Below, piece by piece: positions 17,450-26,786 of a stretch of 64,000 nucleotides of DNA. How positions within the stretch are numbered: position 1 is the stretch's first letter; each line of letters starts with the position of its first letter. The position numbers and the translations under genes are program-made. Below the pieces are notes generated by a model. The model saw only the letters and a program-made list of their open reading frames with translations, was not told the DNA's origin and did no database searches. The stretch comes from Candidatus Caenarcanales bacterium (GTDB lineage: Bacteria; Cyanobacteriota; Vampirovibrionia; LMEP-6097), in assembly GCA_013216135.1 (NCBI GenBank), contig JABSOS010000004.1, forward strand, positions 205,939-269,938. The letters are read 5' to 3'.

Positions 17450-18673
17450 ATGTCTGAGCAAAAATTTGATTCTATTGAAGCTGCTATTGAGGATATCGCT
17501 GCCGGAAAAATGGTAATCGTCGCAGATGACGCGAACCGCGAAAATGAGGGAGATTTAGTCTGTGCTGCAGAGAAAATTAGCCCAGAAATTATTAATTTTA
17601 TGACCAAGTTTGGGCGTGGCTTAATCTGTCTTACTTTAGAGAATAATTTGGTGAAAAAAATCAAATTAGATGACATGGTAAGGGAAAATACTGATGCTCA
17701 CCATACAGCTTTTACGATAAGTATTGATGCAGACCCTAAATTTGGGGTTAGCACTGGAATAAGTGCTTCAGATAGGTCTAAAACCATAGAGGTTGCTGTA
17801 GCAAATGATGCTAAAGCAAGTGATCTTCGCCGTCCTGGGCATATTTTCCCTCTTAAGGCTGTAGAAGGTGGGGTTTTAAAAAGAGTAGGGCATACTGAAG
17901 CGTCTGTTGACCTAGCTAGGCTTGCTGGGCTGAAAAAAGCAGGGGTTATCTGTGAAATCCTTAAAGAAGATGGTGAAATGGCTAGGCGAGATGATTTATT
18001 TGAGTTTGCTAAAGAGCATGACCTAAAATTTATTACTATTGCTGATTTAGTAGCTTACAGACTTCAACGTGAAAGATTTGTGAAAAGAGTGGTTGATGTC
18101 GAATTACCTAATAAATACGACGAGGATTTTAGAATTTATGGCTATATTGATGAACTTTCTGATAAAGAACATATAGCTTTAGTTCATGGTGATATTAATA
18201 AGGCTGTCGAGGAAAATAAGCCTGTTTTAGTAAGAGTTCATAGTGAATGTTTAACTGGAGATTTGTTTGGTAGTCTTAGGTGTGACTGTGGAACTCAGCT
18301 GGATGCTGCGATTCATCAAATTCGCCAAGATGGTTGTGGTGTTTTAGTCTATTTAAGACAAGAAGGGCGCGGTATCGGTTTACTTAATAAGTTAAAAGCC
18401 TACGAACTTCAGGATCAAGGACACGATACAGTGGATGCTAATTTAAAGTTAGGTTTTCCTGCGGATTTAAGGACATTTGGAGTTGGTGCTCAGATTCTTT
18501 CTGATTTAGGTTTAACTGAAGTTAAGATTCTTACGAATAACCCTAAGAAAATCCATGGTATCTCTGGTTATGGTTTGAAAGTGGTGGAGAGAGTTCCACT
18601 TAAATTTGATGCTTGCAAGCATAATCAAAAGTATTTAGAAGCTAAGAAAAATAAATTAGGTCACTTATTATAA
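17450..18673 (+). CDS. ribBA: bifunctional DHBP synthase / GTP cyclohydrolase II
   Basis: The 407-aa protein catalyses both entry steps of riboflavin synthesis. The N-terminal DHBP synthase domain (about 1-200) has [16 protein letters not shown] and [10 protein letters not shown] and makes 3,4-dihydroxybutanone 4-phosphate. The C-terminal GTP cyclohydrolase II domain (about 205-400) has [20 protein letters not shown] with the three zinc cysteines, [16 protein letters not shown] and the arginine-containing [15 protein letters not shown]. Length and motifs are typical. mutL starts on the base after its stop, so they form an operon. Other rib genes are not in the window. Confidence 0.97.
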   Translation: MSEQKFDSIEAAIEDIAAGKMVIVADDANRENEGDLVCAAEKISPEIINFMTKFGRGLICLTLENNLVKKIKLDDMVRENTDAHHTAFTISIDADPKFGVSTGISASDRSKTIEVAVANDAKASDLRRPGHIFPLKAVEGGVLKRVGHTEASVDLARLAGLKKAGVICEILKEDGEMARRDDLFEFAKEHDLKFITIADLVAYRLQRERFVKRVVDVELPNKYDEDFRIYGYIDELSDKEHIALVHGDINKAVEENKPVLVRVHSECLTGDLFGSLRCDCGTQLDAAIHQIRQDGCGVLVYLRQEGRGIGLLNKLKAYELQDQGHDTVDANLKLGFPADLRTFGVGAQILSDLGLTEVKILTNNPKKIHGISGYGLKVVERVPLKFDACKHNQKYLEAKKNKLGHLL

Positions 18674-20770
18674 ATGTCACCAGCTCTCAGTCAGTCTATT
18701 ACTGTTTTACCTGAACACGTTGCTAACCAGATAGCAGCTGGTGAAGTTGTGGAAGGAGCTAGCTCTGTCGTTAAAGAGTTAGTCGAAAATAGTTTAGATT
18801 CAGGCGCTGATAGGATTTCTATAACTATTGCAAAGCAATTAAGGTATATAAAAGTTGCAGATAATGGTAATGGTATTCCTGAAACTGAGTTACCACTTGC
18901 TTTTAAAAGGCATGCGACTAGTAAGATTTTAGATATTGATGATATTTACAGTTTAATCACGAATGGCTTTAGAGGTGAGGCACTTGCTAGTATCTCTTCT
19001 GTTTCGAAGCTTACCTGTATCAGTAAAGTTAAAGGAGCTGAGCATGCTTCTAAAATTTATATAGAAGGAGATACTCAAGAACTCAGTGAGACAGGTGCTT
19101 CTGTAGGTACAAGTATCGAAGTAGATGAGCTTTTCTATAATACGCCAGCGCGTTTAAAGTTTATGAAATCTACTAATAAAGAGAGATTTCAGATTATTGA
19201 TTTAATTAAAGGCTATGCACTCTTTAATCCTGAAATAGGTTTTGAACTTAAGATTGATAATAAGCTTAACTTTAAGTGTCCACCTAAAAGTGATATGTCT
19301 AGAAGAGTTGTTGATATCCTAGGAAAGTCAGCTTTAGATGTCATGCTGCCACTAGAGTATAATACTGGTGATTTGAAACTTACTGGTTTTGTTTCATTAC
19401 CTGAATTTAACCGTTCTGATAAACGTTTTTACTATACTGCGATTAATAGCCGTCTACTTAAATGTCCTGTAATACGCTCAGCTATTGATAAAGTCTACAG
19501 GGATATTTTACCGAGTAAAAAATATCCAGTAATAGTTTTGAATTTAGATATCGCACGTGAGGACGTAGACGTCAATGTCCACCCACGTAAGCAAGAAGTT
19601 AAGTATAAGAATACTAACTATATTTATAAGACACTTGTGGATGCGATTTATTCGAGTATCTCTGATCATGTCTATAGTTCGCATCATCAATTAAGTCTTA
19701 ATTCTTATGGTACTAATTCCGAAGCTATAAATCACTCTACTGGGGAAAGTGTTCAAGAGACTAGTGGCTCTTCAGAGAGTACTAAGATAGATGGTTCATC
19801 TGATTTTAGTTTTAAGCAGCGCAGCCCTGCAAATTTAGCAAAACATAGTTTTACTCCACTTTTAAGCCCTAAGCCTAACTTTGAGTTTGCTTCTAAGTCA
19901 CAGTTACTTAGTGAAAAACTTAAAGATAAATCTGAACCTGAACAACTCTCCTCTCTAAATGAGGAAGTTACTTCTTCTCAATTTGAGGGGACACAAAAAA
20001 ACAAAACATTCTTAGAGCGCTTTCCAGCTTTTGAACTCTATTCTGTAAACCCTGATTTTACTGAAAGTGATTTTAATTATGATGCCGATAATGAATTTGT
20101 TCTTTTCCGTGACTTAGGTAATGCTAAAGAGAAATTACTTTTAAAAGCACAGAAGTGTTCAAGTAATGAAATACTAAATAATATTTATAAAAAATCTCTG
20201 GAACAGTTTTTAATTCAAACTGCTTTAGAGTTCAATGAATGCTTTAATAAAAAAAAAACTCTTGAGTATCAAAACCCAGGACAAAGTATAACTATTGATG
20301 ACTTTCATGAAGAAGATGAAATGACCTCAAGTAATAAACTTTCTCGCCCACTATCGAAAATACCTAAATATAAACTCGAAGAAATCTGGCAGCGAGATAA
20401 CTATACGTGTGTTTACTGTGGGAAATTACTGATACATCCAGATAAAGTGAAAGAAGCTCTAAAAGTAGCTGAGCCTGAGTTCTTTGAGTGGCTAAACTCT
20501 AAAAATCAAATCTCAAAGGAGCATGTAATTGAAAGACATAAAGCTTCCTTTGATCACCATTTACCAGCTTCTAAGTATCCTAGTTTAAATTTAGATACGA
20601 AGAATTTACATGCTGTATGTATAGAATGTAATAAGAAAAAATCTAATAGCTTAGCGACTAAGACATGGTCGGTAAATCCTAGTAACTCCTGGGAAGATAT
20701 AGATAAGGATAGACCATTTACCTTAGCGGGGGTAAAATTTATATCAGCAACTGATTTTTTAAGTGACTGA
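18674..20770 (+). CDS. mutL: MutL-type mismatch repair ATPase with a C-terminal HNH nuclease domain
   Basis: Residues 1 to about 330 are a canonical MutL GHKL ATPase and transducer: ELVENSLDSGA, DNGNGIP, GFRGEALASISS, YNTPARLKFMK and DVDVNVHPRKQEVKY. A Ser/Glu-rich linker follows. The usual dimerisation/endonuclease domain with DQHAxxExxxxE is not found. Instead the C-terminus (about 565-660) is an HNH nuclease: YTCVYCGK (CxxC), SFDHHLPASK with the His pair, and HAVCIECNKKKSNSL (second CxxC). HNH would supply a nicking activity normally given by the MutL C-terminal site or MutH. It follows ribBA directly and overlaps the next gene. The architecture looks intact, not a frameshift. Confidence 0.93.
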   Translation: MSPALSQSITVLPEHVANQIAAGEVVEGASSVVKELVENSLDSGADRISITIAKQLRYIKVADNGNGIPETELPLAFKRHATSKILDIDDIYSLITNGFRGEALASISSVSKLTCISKVKGAEHASKIYIEGDTQELSETGASVGTSIEVDELFYNTPARLKFMKSTNKERFQIIDLIKGYALFNPEIGFELKIDNKLNFKCPPKSDMSRRVVDILGKSALDVMLPLEYNTGDLKLTGFVSLPEFNRSDKRFYYTAINSRLLKCPVIRSAIDKVYRDILPSKKYPVIVLNLDIAREDVDVNVHPRKQEVKYKNTNYIYKTLVDAIYSSISDHVYSSHHQLSLNSYGTNSEAINHSTGESVQETSGSSESTKIDGSSDFSFKQRSPANLAKHSFTPLLSPKPNFEFASKSQLLSEKLKDKSEPEQLSSLNEEVTSSQFEGTQKNKTFLERFPAFELYSVNPDFTESDFNYDADNEFVLFRDLGNAKEKLLLKAQKCSSNEILNNIYKKSLEQFLIQTALEFNECFNKKKTLEYQNPGQSITIDDFHEEDEMTSSNKLSRPLSKIPKYKLEEIWQRDNYTCVYCGKLLIHPDKVKEALKVAEPEFFEWLNSKNQISKEHVIERHKASFDHHLPASKYPSLNLDTKNLHAVCIECNKKKSNSLATKTWSVNPSNSWEDIDKDRPFTLAGVKFISATDFLSD

Positions 20771-20771
20771 T

Positions 20772-23768
20772 ATGTTTACTAAGTTTTTTATTTATCTATT
20801 TTTCATGGCTAGTGGTTTTCTAGCTATAGCGCATGAGTTAATTTGGTCTAGGTTACTGAAAAACTTTTTAGTTTCTAATTTATTAAGCTCAGCTGCTGTG
20901 TTAGTTATATTTTTTGGTGGCATAGCAATAGGATCTTTACTCGTAAATTTTATAGTTAAACTTTTTAAAAAATCTGAATCTGCTTTTCTTTCTTTATTCT
21001 TATTTGCTGGCTTAAATCTGTTTGTCGGTCTTCAGAGTCAGTATTTTACTAATCTTGAAAACTTATTTTATTTAATTCCTGCAAGTATTTCTTTAGGAGC
21101 GATGTTCCCTTTGCTAACAGATTTTTATGTTAGTTTTCGTGAGCATAATACTGAAAAGAAAAATACTTTTTCAAAGGTTTATTCATTAAATAACTTTGCT
21201 TCAGCTCTTTCTGTTTTAGTGACGATTTTTTATTTCATTAAAACTTTGGGGCTGAATGAAAGTATTCAGATTATAACTAAAGTTCATTATGGAATTGCAG
21301 CTTTAGCTGCTCTTTTCTCACTCATTAATGTTAAAAAACTTTTTAAGGAACTTGCAAGCTTAAGCTTCAAAAATGATTTTGAAGAATCTGGAGAAGAGAT
21401 TAAGTTTTCAAATAACTTACTACTTTTAAGTTTTATTTTAGGCTTCGCTTTGCTGGGTTTAGAAACACTGTGGATAAGAGTCTTTGAGCTTAGCTTGTCT
21501 GGATCTGTTTACTCATTTGCAATGCTACTCTTCTCTGTTATTACAGGAATTACACTTGGCTCTAGCGCATTTTATTTGCTAGCTAAGCCACTTAAATTAA
21601 GTACTGATAATGCTTATAAAAAAGATTTTGCAAATATTATTACTCTTTTAGTTATTGCTTTTCTTTTAATAGCTGCATCACTTTTTTATACAGATAAGCT
21701 ACCATACCTATACTTAAATTTAGTTGATCAGTTTTCTTTTGTTTTAAGTGAGTATGCTCGTGAAGATATTTATATGATTTGCTTACATTTTTGTAAATTC
21801 TTAACAGCTGGAGTCCTTACTGTACCAGTGATATCTTTGTTTTCTTTTATTGGGACTTATATTGTGCAGATACACTATTATGAAAACCACTCGGTGAAAC
21901 GAGCTGCTGAAAGTGTTGGCTTGATATTTTTTATTAATACTTTAGGAGCGATTATTGCTTCAGGACTTTTTGCTTTTTATTTAATTCCAAACTTCGGTCT
22001 AGATTTATGTTTAAAAGCAGTTTTAATTCTTTTAGCTTTGACAATAATTTACTTAACTCTCTTTACTAAATATTTACAGAGATCTCAAAACATCTTAATT
22101 TTATTAATTGCTATTGCTTGCCCGGGTTTTTTATTTATCTATAAAAAGGATTTTATGGCAAGTAATATTGCTCTAGGAACCGATCTTTATTATGGTTTGA
22201 AGTATAAGGATATTAGTGACTTTAAGAATTTAAAGCAAAGCTCAGAGAAAGTTTTATTCCATAAAGATGGTCTTTTCTCTACAGTTACGGTAATTGAGGA
22301 TGAAAGAGCAAATATAATTGCTTTAAAGAATAATTCTAAATTAGAAGCAGCTGCTCCTTTGAAGAAAAATTACTTTTCTAGAGCAGATATGCAAACACAA
22401 TACTTACTTGCGATGCTGGGTAATTTCTTTAAACCTAATGCTGATAATGCTTTTCTTATTGGTATGGGATCTGGGATTAGTTTAGATACTTTAGCACTTC
22501 ACCCTAATATTAGAAATATTGATGTGGTGGAATTAGAAGATTTAGTCTATCAAGCTTCTGATAAGTATTTTAAAAAATATTTTGAAGCTGATCATAGTAA
22601 AGTTACTCGTTATACAGAGAACGCTAAATACTTTCTTTTGAAAAATGATAAAAGATATGATCTCATTATTTCCCAACCTTCAGATCCATGGCTTTCTGTA
22701 GAAATGTTTACTGATGAGTTTTGGCAGCTTAGTAAAGAAAGATTAAATGATGATGGTATCTTTGTTCAGTGGCTTCAGTTATACTCACTTGACTTTGAGC
22801 ACTTAGTTTTAGTTTTAAATACGATGAAGCAGAGTTACGAAAAATTACTGGTTTTTCACCCTGATAAGACTGGAGAGCTTTTAATACTTGCTTCAAATAA
22901 AGAGTTCAATTTAGGTTATGAACTGATAAATAAAAAGTTCTTTAAGGATGAGAAATTGAAGGCTAAGCTAAATTATCTTTCTATTTATAATCCTGCAGAT
23001 ATCCTTGCTGGGGTGATACTTACTAGTACTGATGCAAATAAGCTTTTAGCTCGTGAAAAGTTTATTTTAAGTCTTAGAGAGGATGTTAACACTAACGATA
23101 ATTCATTGCTTGAGTTTCATACTGCAGAAAATTTCCATAATTTTTCTAAAACGATTAAAGCTAATCTAGTTCAGCTTTCTAAATATACTGACATTAAATC
23201 AACTTATGGATTATTTGATGATATCTCTGAAGCTGATTTCAATATATTAAAAAGAGATTTATATTTTAATCTAAAAGAAGCTTTGAAAAAACAATCTAGT
23301 TCTTATAGAAAACAATCACCAGAATTTAGGAAGCTTCAGCAAATGAATTTGAATTCAGATTTAATAAAAAAAGCTTCACAAGTCTATGAAACTACTTTGA
23401 ATAAAGCTAAGGAAGATTTCTTGAATGATAATTTTGAAGAAGCTGAAAAGGTTTTGGATAATTTATTAAGCTTAGATCCTAATATAATTGATGCGTACAT
23501 GCTCTTAGCTAAAATAAATAGAGCTAGAAAAAATGACGATGCCTTCCAAAGAAATCTAGATGTTTGTTTAAAGTTAAATCCTTATCATATAGAGGCTTTA
23601 TATTTAGTGATTGATTATAACTATAACTTTGCTTCACTAGCAAAAGCATACACTTATACGAAAAGAATCAAAAACATTGAAAACTTTGAAGATGCCCTTA
23701 GTTACAGTGAGTTTGAGAATTTAAAGAAGATTTCTAAGAAGCTTGAGGATATTATGGCGATTAAGTAA
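20772..23768 (+). CDS. membrane-fused spermidine-synthase-like protein with TPR tail
   Basis: The protein (998 aa from ATG 20772; a GTG at 20763 overlaps mutL) has about a dozen hydrophobic helices to residue 470, starting with FFMASGFLAIAHELIWSR. A SpeE-like Rossmann domain follows (about 490-720), with FLIGMGSGISLDTLALHP, DVVELEDLVYQA and ISQPSDPWLSVEMFTDEFW. Tetratricopeptide repeats follow at about 875-960. Such fused membrane spermidine synthases are widespread, but their product is unknown and true polyamine synthesis is not implied. It may be co-transcribed with ribBA and mutL by position; no functional link is obvious. Confidence 0.85.
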   Translation: MFTKFFIYLFFMASGFLAIAHELIWSRLLKNFLVSNLLSSAAVLVIFFGGIAIGSLLVNFIVKLFKKSESAFLSLFLFAGLNLFVGLQSQYFTNLENLFYLIPASISLGAMFPLLTDFYVSFREHNTEKKNTFSKVYSLNNFASALSVLVTIFYFIKTLGLNESIQIITKVHYGIAALAALFSLINVKKLFKELASLSFKNDFEESGEEIKFSNNLLLLSFILGFALLGLETLWIRVFELSLSGSVYSFAMLLFSVITGITLGSSAFYLLAKPLKLSTDNAYKKDFANIITLLVIAFLLIAASLFYTDKLPYLYLNLVDQFSFVLSEYAREDIYMICLHFCKFLTAGVLTVPVISLFSFIGTYIVQIHYYENHSVKRAAESVGLIFFINTLGAIIASGLFAFYLIPNFGLDLCLKAVLILLALTIIYLTLFTKYLQRSQNILILLIAIACPGFLFIYKKDFMASNIALGTDLYYGLKYKDISDFKNLKQSSEKVLFHKDGLFSTVTVIEDERANIIALKNNSKLEAAAPLKKNYFSRADMQTQYLLAMLGNFFKPNADNAFLIGMGSGISLDTLALHPNIRNIDVVELEDLVYQASDKYFKKYFEADHSKVTRYTENAKYFLLKNDKRYDLIISQPSDPWLSVEMFTDEFWQLSKERLNDDGIFVQWLQLYSLDFEHLVLVLNTMKQSYEKLLVFHPDKTGELLILASNKEFNLGYELINKKFFKDEKLKAKLNYLSIYNPADILAGVILTSTDANKLLAREKFILSLREDVNTNDNSLLEFHTAENFHNFSKTIKANLVQLSKYTDIKSTYGLFDDISEADFNILKRDLYFNLKEALKKQSSSYRKQSPEFRKLQQMNLNSDLIKKASQVYETTLNKAKEDFLNDNFEEAEKVLDNLLSLDPNIIDAYMLLAKINRARKNDDAFQRNLDVCLKLNPYHIEALYLVIDYNYNFASLAKAYTYTKRIKNIENFEDALSYSEFENLKKISKKLEDIMAIK

Positions 23769-23772
23769 TAAC

Positions 23773-24942
23773 TTACATCGCACCAAGTTCAGCTAGGCGA
23801 TTAGTATAATCTATCATCTTAGCTGTAGCATCACCCATATTGATTTGCATAACAACTCCACGTGGAGTACTTTCATGTTCATAGTAAAGAGCCTTCCAGT
23901 GACTAATTTCAGTTACTTGTTTTTGGAACTGGGTTAAAAGATCATTGACTTCTCCTTGATCACCTGGGTTATTAAAACCATTATAAATATCCTGATCAAC
24001 ATCACCATCAGCTCCACGTTCATAGCCTGTCTCATTACCATTTTCATCATATTGCATGTATTGTAGACCACCACCATCTCTAAGGTTGTGATAGGTACCG
24101 AACTGTACTGAATGATCAGTGTCGAGTTTCACTGTTCCAATATCATTAGTAAGTTGAACATTTACAGAATTACTTTCTGTATCATATTGATCAATATGAA
24201 TAATGCCATTTTCATATTTTGTAGAGTATACTTCTACTGCTGGATCATTATTTCTTGTTGATTCTGACTTCCATAAACCAGTTTCATTATCTAAGTATTC
24301 TTCACCTATAAAAGATTTATCATCATATATTAAAGCAAAGTCTCTTTGCTTTTCACCACTGTCATTGGTATAAAAATCTGAAGCATGTTGCATGACCACA
24401 CCTCTATGATCATTTAGAGATGAGTAATCTAGTTTAGTTGTAGATCCATCTGCACGATAAATACCCATTTCAGAATGTTTGTCTGTTTCATCGTATTTAC
24501 TAAAAAGAGTTATAACCTCGCCAACACTTTGATAAGTTGTAAACATAAAGCCAGATTCTTCGTCTAATTCTTCAGCTATTACCTCAAAATCATCTAAAGC
24601 TACAATATCCCCAAATTCGTATTGTAAAAGCTCTTCAGTTAGAAGATCATTAATAGCATCTGGATCATTCATGGCTGAGACAGTTGCATTTAATTCACCT
24701 AAGTATGCCCTATCCTCTGCAATACTTTCATTTGTCATTAGAGTCGATGCAATATTAGATTGAGATGTTACTTCAGGTGTTTCTTCATTTCCAAGGTTAC
24801 TAGTAAGGTCATTAACTAAGCTATTAATATCTTCATACTGTCCATCTAAATCGCCGGTAACAGTATCTGAATTGTTATTAGGAGTGTTAGTCCCATTAAT
24901 ATTTTGGTTTTGAAAATTTTAACCGTTAACATTAGTCCCCAT
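23773..24942 (-). pseudogene. hypothetical protein disrupted by an in-frame TAA; paralogue of the 440-aa neighbour
   Basis: The intact part (321 aa from an ATG at 24738) aligns along its length with the 440-aa protein at 25009-26331: EFGDxxxxDDFEVxxEELDE, SGFMFT, RGVVMQHA and FALIYDDK are shared. Upstream the same frame stays open to an ATG at 24942, preceded by GAGGTAAAGAG, but codon 8 is TAA (24919-24921). The context NVNG-stop-NFQNQN suggests CAA mutated to TAA. Either the gene is newly inactivated, or translation restarts at 24738, or the base is a sequencing error. A Pho-box-like repeat sits 37 bp before the upstream ATG. Function is unknown; there is no signal peptide. Confidence 0.7.
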
Positions 24943-24978
24943 CTCGCTCTTTACCTCAAGGGCTATTGTTGCAAAAAA

Positions 24979-24997
24979 TATTTAAGGTTTAATTAAG
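24979..24997 (-). promoter_or_regulatory. Pho-box-like tandem repeat before the disrupted paralogue
   Basis: On the minus strand this reads CTTAATTA-AAC-CTTAAATA, two copies at an 11-bp period, 37-55 bp before the ATG at 24942. The match to CTTAACCT is only partial, but position and spacing agree with the site before the intact paralogue. Confidence 0.4.
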
Positions 24998-25008
24998 AGT
25001 GATCTATA

Positions 25009-26331
25009 TTACTGTCCAGCAACACCACCAAGCTCAGCTATTTGGTTTGTTACAGTTATCATTTCTGTCATCGCTTCAGATAGTAGAAGCTGGGTTACGG
25101 TGTTCGGAGCACCAGTTAAAATCGCAGAATCACCATCTTCATGGTCGTATAATCTTGTAGTTAAGTTTCCTACTTCAGTCACCAAACTATTAAATTCTTC
25201 CTGTAAAGCAGCAAGCTGGCTATCATCACCTACTTGAACCAAGTTTTCATAGATCCCTACAGCCATATCAGCATCTGGATTTGCTGAGTAGCCAACTTCA
25301 TTTCCTTGTTCATCGTAGTTCATATAAAGCATTCCACCTGGTGGTATGTCTGCATCAGCTGTAATATTATCGTTTAAATTATCTCTAAAGTTTTGTCCTT
25401 CTGTCGTGAATGCAACAGTTTCATCGGTGTTCATAAATGCTGTACCGATATCATTTGTTATTTGAATCTCAACTTTATTTTCATCAGGAGTATAAGCTTG
25501 AACCATTATGGTTCCGTCATTAAATTTAACAGAGCTATAGCTTGTTTGCTCCTCACCTATTTTCTGTGATTCCGTTGTCCATAAACCGGTATCCGTATCT
25601 TCTCTATCAGTTCCCTTAAAGGCTTTATCATCATAGATCAACGCAAACTCTCTTTCTTTTTCTCCGTCTTCATTGTCGTAGAAATCGGTTGCGTGTTGCA
25701 TTACAACACCTCTTTCGGTTTTGTTTAGCTCAGAGTAATCAAATTTAGTCGTTGACTCATCATCTCTATAGATACCCAATTCTGCATGCTTGTCTTCATC
25801 ATCGTATCTACTGAAAATTAAAATCTCTTGATCTCCATTACCGTAAGACGTAAACATAAAGCCTGAATCTTCGTCTAGTTCTTCTGAGAGAACTTCAAAG
25901 TCATCCATATTAATGTCATCACCGAATTCATACTTTAAAGCTGCTTCAGTTAAATAATTCATAACCTCATCTTCACCTGATAGTGTAGCTACTTCCTCAT
26001 TCATTGTTCCAAGTAAAGCTTGATCATTTGCTATGCTTTCTTCTGAAAATAATGTTGTACTAAAATCTACATCTTTAGTATCTGGTCCATCTTCTATGGT
26101 GAAGTCAAGTGATCCATCCTGGATGTCTTCAGTTAAGGCTGCTGTTAAATCTTCTATATTATTAAAACTACTATCTGTCTCTTCTGTCGTTGCTGTAGTA
26201 TCACTTGTTGAAGTTGGAAGATCATTCTCTGTTGTTGCATTATTTGCTGCAGCCCCTGTTTGATTTGTACCATTACCCTGATTTTGTAGTCTAGGGTCAT
26301 CTGGATTACTATTGATACTCGTTGTTGACAT
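25009..26331 (-). CDS. hypothetical acidic protein, lineage-specific paralogue
   Basis: The 440-aa protein has a Thr/Asn/Ser-rich, probably disordered N-terminus to about residue 85. A beta-rich acidic core follows (about 100-370) with DDFEVLSEELDEDSGFMFTS, RGVVMQHATDFYDN and EFALIYDDKAF. The C-terminal part is helical (LTTRLYDHEDG). It is a tandem paralogue of the disrupted gene downstream. It has no signal peptide, membrane helix or catalytic motif. A tandem CTTAAC repeat lies 36-54 bp before the ATG with a -10-like TATGCT at the expected distance, and AAGAAGGGAAAT precedes the start. Function is unknown. Confidence 0.75.
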   Translation of the reverse strand: MSTTSINSNPDDPRLQNQGNGTNQTGAAANNATTENDLPTSTSDTTATTEETDSSFNNIEDLTAALTEDIQDGSLDFTIEDGPDTKDVDFSTTLFSEESIANDQALLGTMNEEVATLSGEDEVMNYLTEAALKYEFGDDINMDDFEVLSEELDEDSGFMFTSYGNGDQEILIFSRYDDEDKHAELGIYRDDESTTKFDYSELNKTERGVVMQHATDFYDNEDGEKEREFALIYDDKAFKGTDREDTDTGLWTTESQKIGEEQTSYSSVKFNDGTIMVQAYTPDENKVEIQITNDIGTAFMNTDETVAFTTEGQNFRDNLNDNITADADIPPGGMLYMNYDEQGNEVGYSANPDADMAVGIYENLVQVGDDSQLAALQEEFNSLVTEVGNLTTRLYDHEDGDSAILTGAPNTVTQLLLSEAMTEMITVTNQIAELGGVAGQ

Positions 26332-26366
26332 AAATTATTTCCCTTCTTTCTCAGCATACATAAGAA

Positions 26367-26385
26367 ATCTTAAGTTTGGGTTAAG
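26367..26385 (-). promoter_or_regulatory. Pho-box-like tandem repeat before the 440-aa gene
   Basis: On the minus strand this reads CTTAACCC-AAA-CTTAAGAT. A TATGCT lies eight bases after the second copy, a layout like that of PhoB-activated promoters. Confidence 0.5.
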
Positions 26386-26407
26386 AGTGGAGAAAATTTA
26401 TAAGACT

Positions 26408-26430
26408 TTTAAATAGTACTTAATTATAAT
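26408..26430 (+). promoter_or_regulatory. tandem TTAA repeat and TATAAT before the broken small gene
   Basis: TTTAAATA-GTA-CTTAATTA at an 11-bp period overlaps a consensus TATAAT (26425-26430) on the plus strand, 33 bp before the ATG at 26463. The repeat is very AT-rich, so it is weaker evidence than the CTTAAC copies elsewhere. Confidence 0.35.
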
Positions 26431-26462
26431 TTGGTAAAGCATTATTAAGTGGGGATGAGTTA

Positions 26463-26741
26463 ATGACTCTAGATATTAATAATGTTCAAAATTTTGTAAA
26501 GCAAACTAATCAAGATATTGATGATCGTGAGTTGGAAACTATGAGTTTTGAATCACCGTATATTAAGAATCCTTAGGAAGAGGATTCTACTCAGTCTAGA
26601 CTCGTCACACAAGCCTTAAATGAAATAATAACTAGATTAACTGCTGAAAAAGCTACCTATGAATCCAATACAAACTCATTAGAGTATGAACTTAGTGATG
26701 TTACAAATAATTTCATACTTGATATGGGTATCTCATTCTAA
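26463..26741 (+). pseudogene. small gene with an in-frame TAG
   Basis: The frame from ATG 26463 (GGGG about seven bases upstream) runs for 92 codons to TAA at 26739, but codon 38 is TAG (26574-26576). On either side the sequence is coding-like: KNP before the stop and EEDSTQSRLVTQALNEIITR after it, followed by a helical C-terminus. CAG changed to TAG is the simplest explanation. Promoter-like sequence is present upstream. I do not recognise the protein. Readthrough, decay or a sequencing error are all possible. Confidence 0.5.
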
Positions 26742-26786
26742 TAACGAAGATCTTTTTCTTGAGATTCATAAAATAAATTCAAGTTC

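Noticed and set aside
20340-20770. HNH domain of mutL as part of an intein or homing element
   Set aside because: It is at the extreme C-terminus, with no splice-junction residues and no MutL sequence after it.
24919-26576. Altered genetic code or stop-codon reassignment to explain the two in-frame stops
   Set aside because: The two cases use different stop codons (TAA and TAG), and both codons serve as ordinary stops for conserved genes here (for example alaS ends in TAG and ribBA in TAA).
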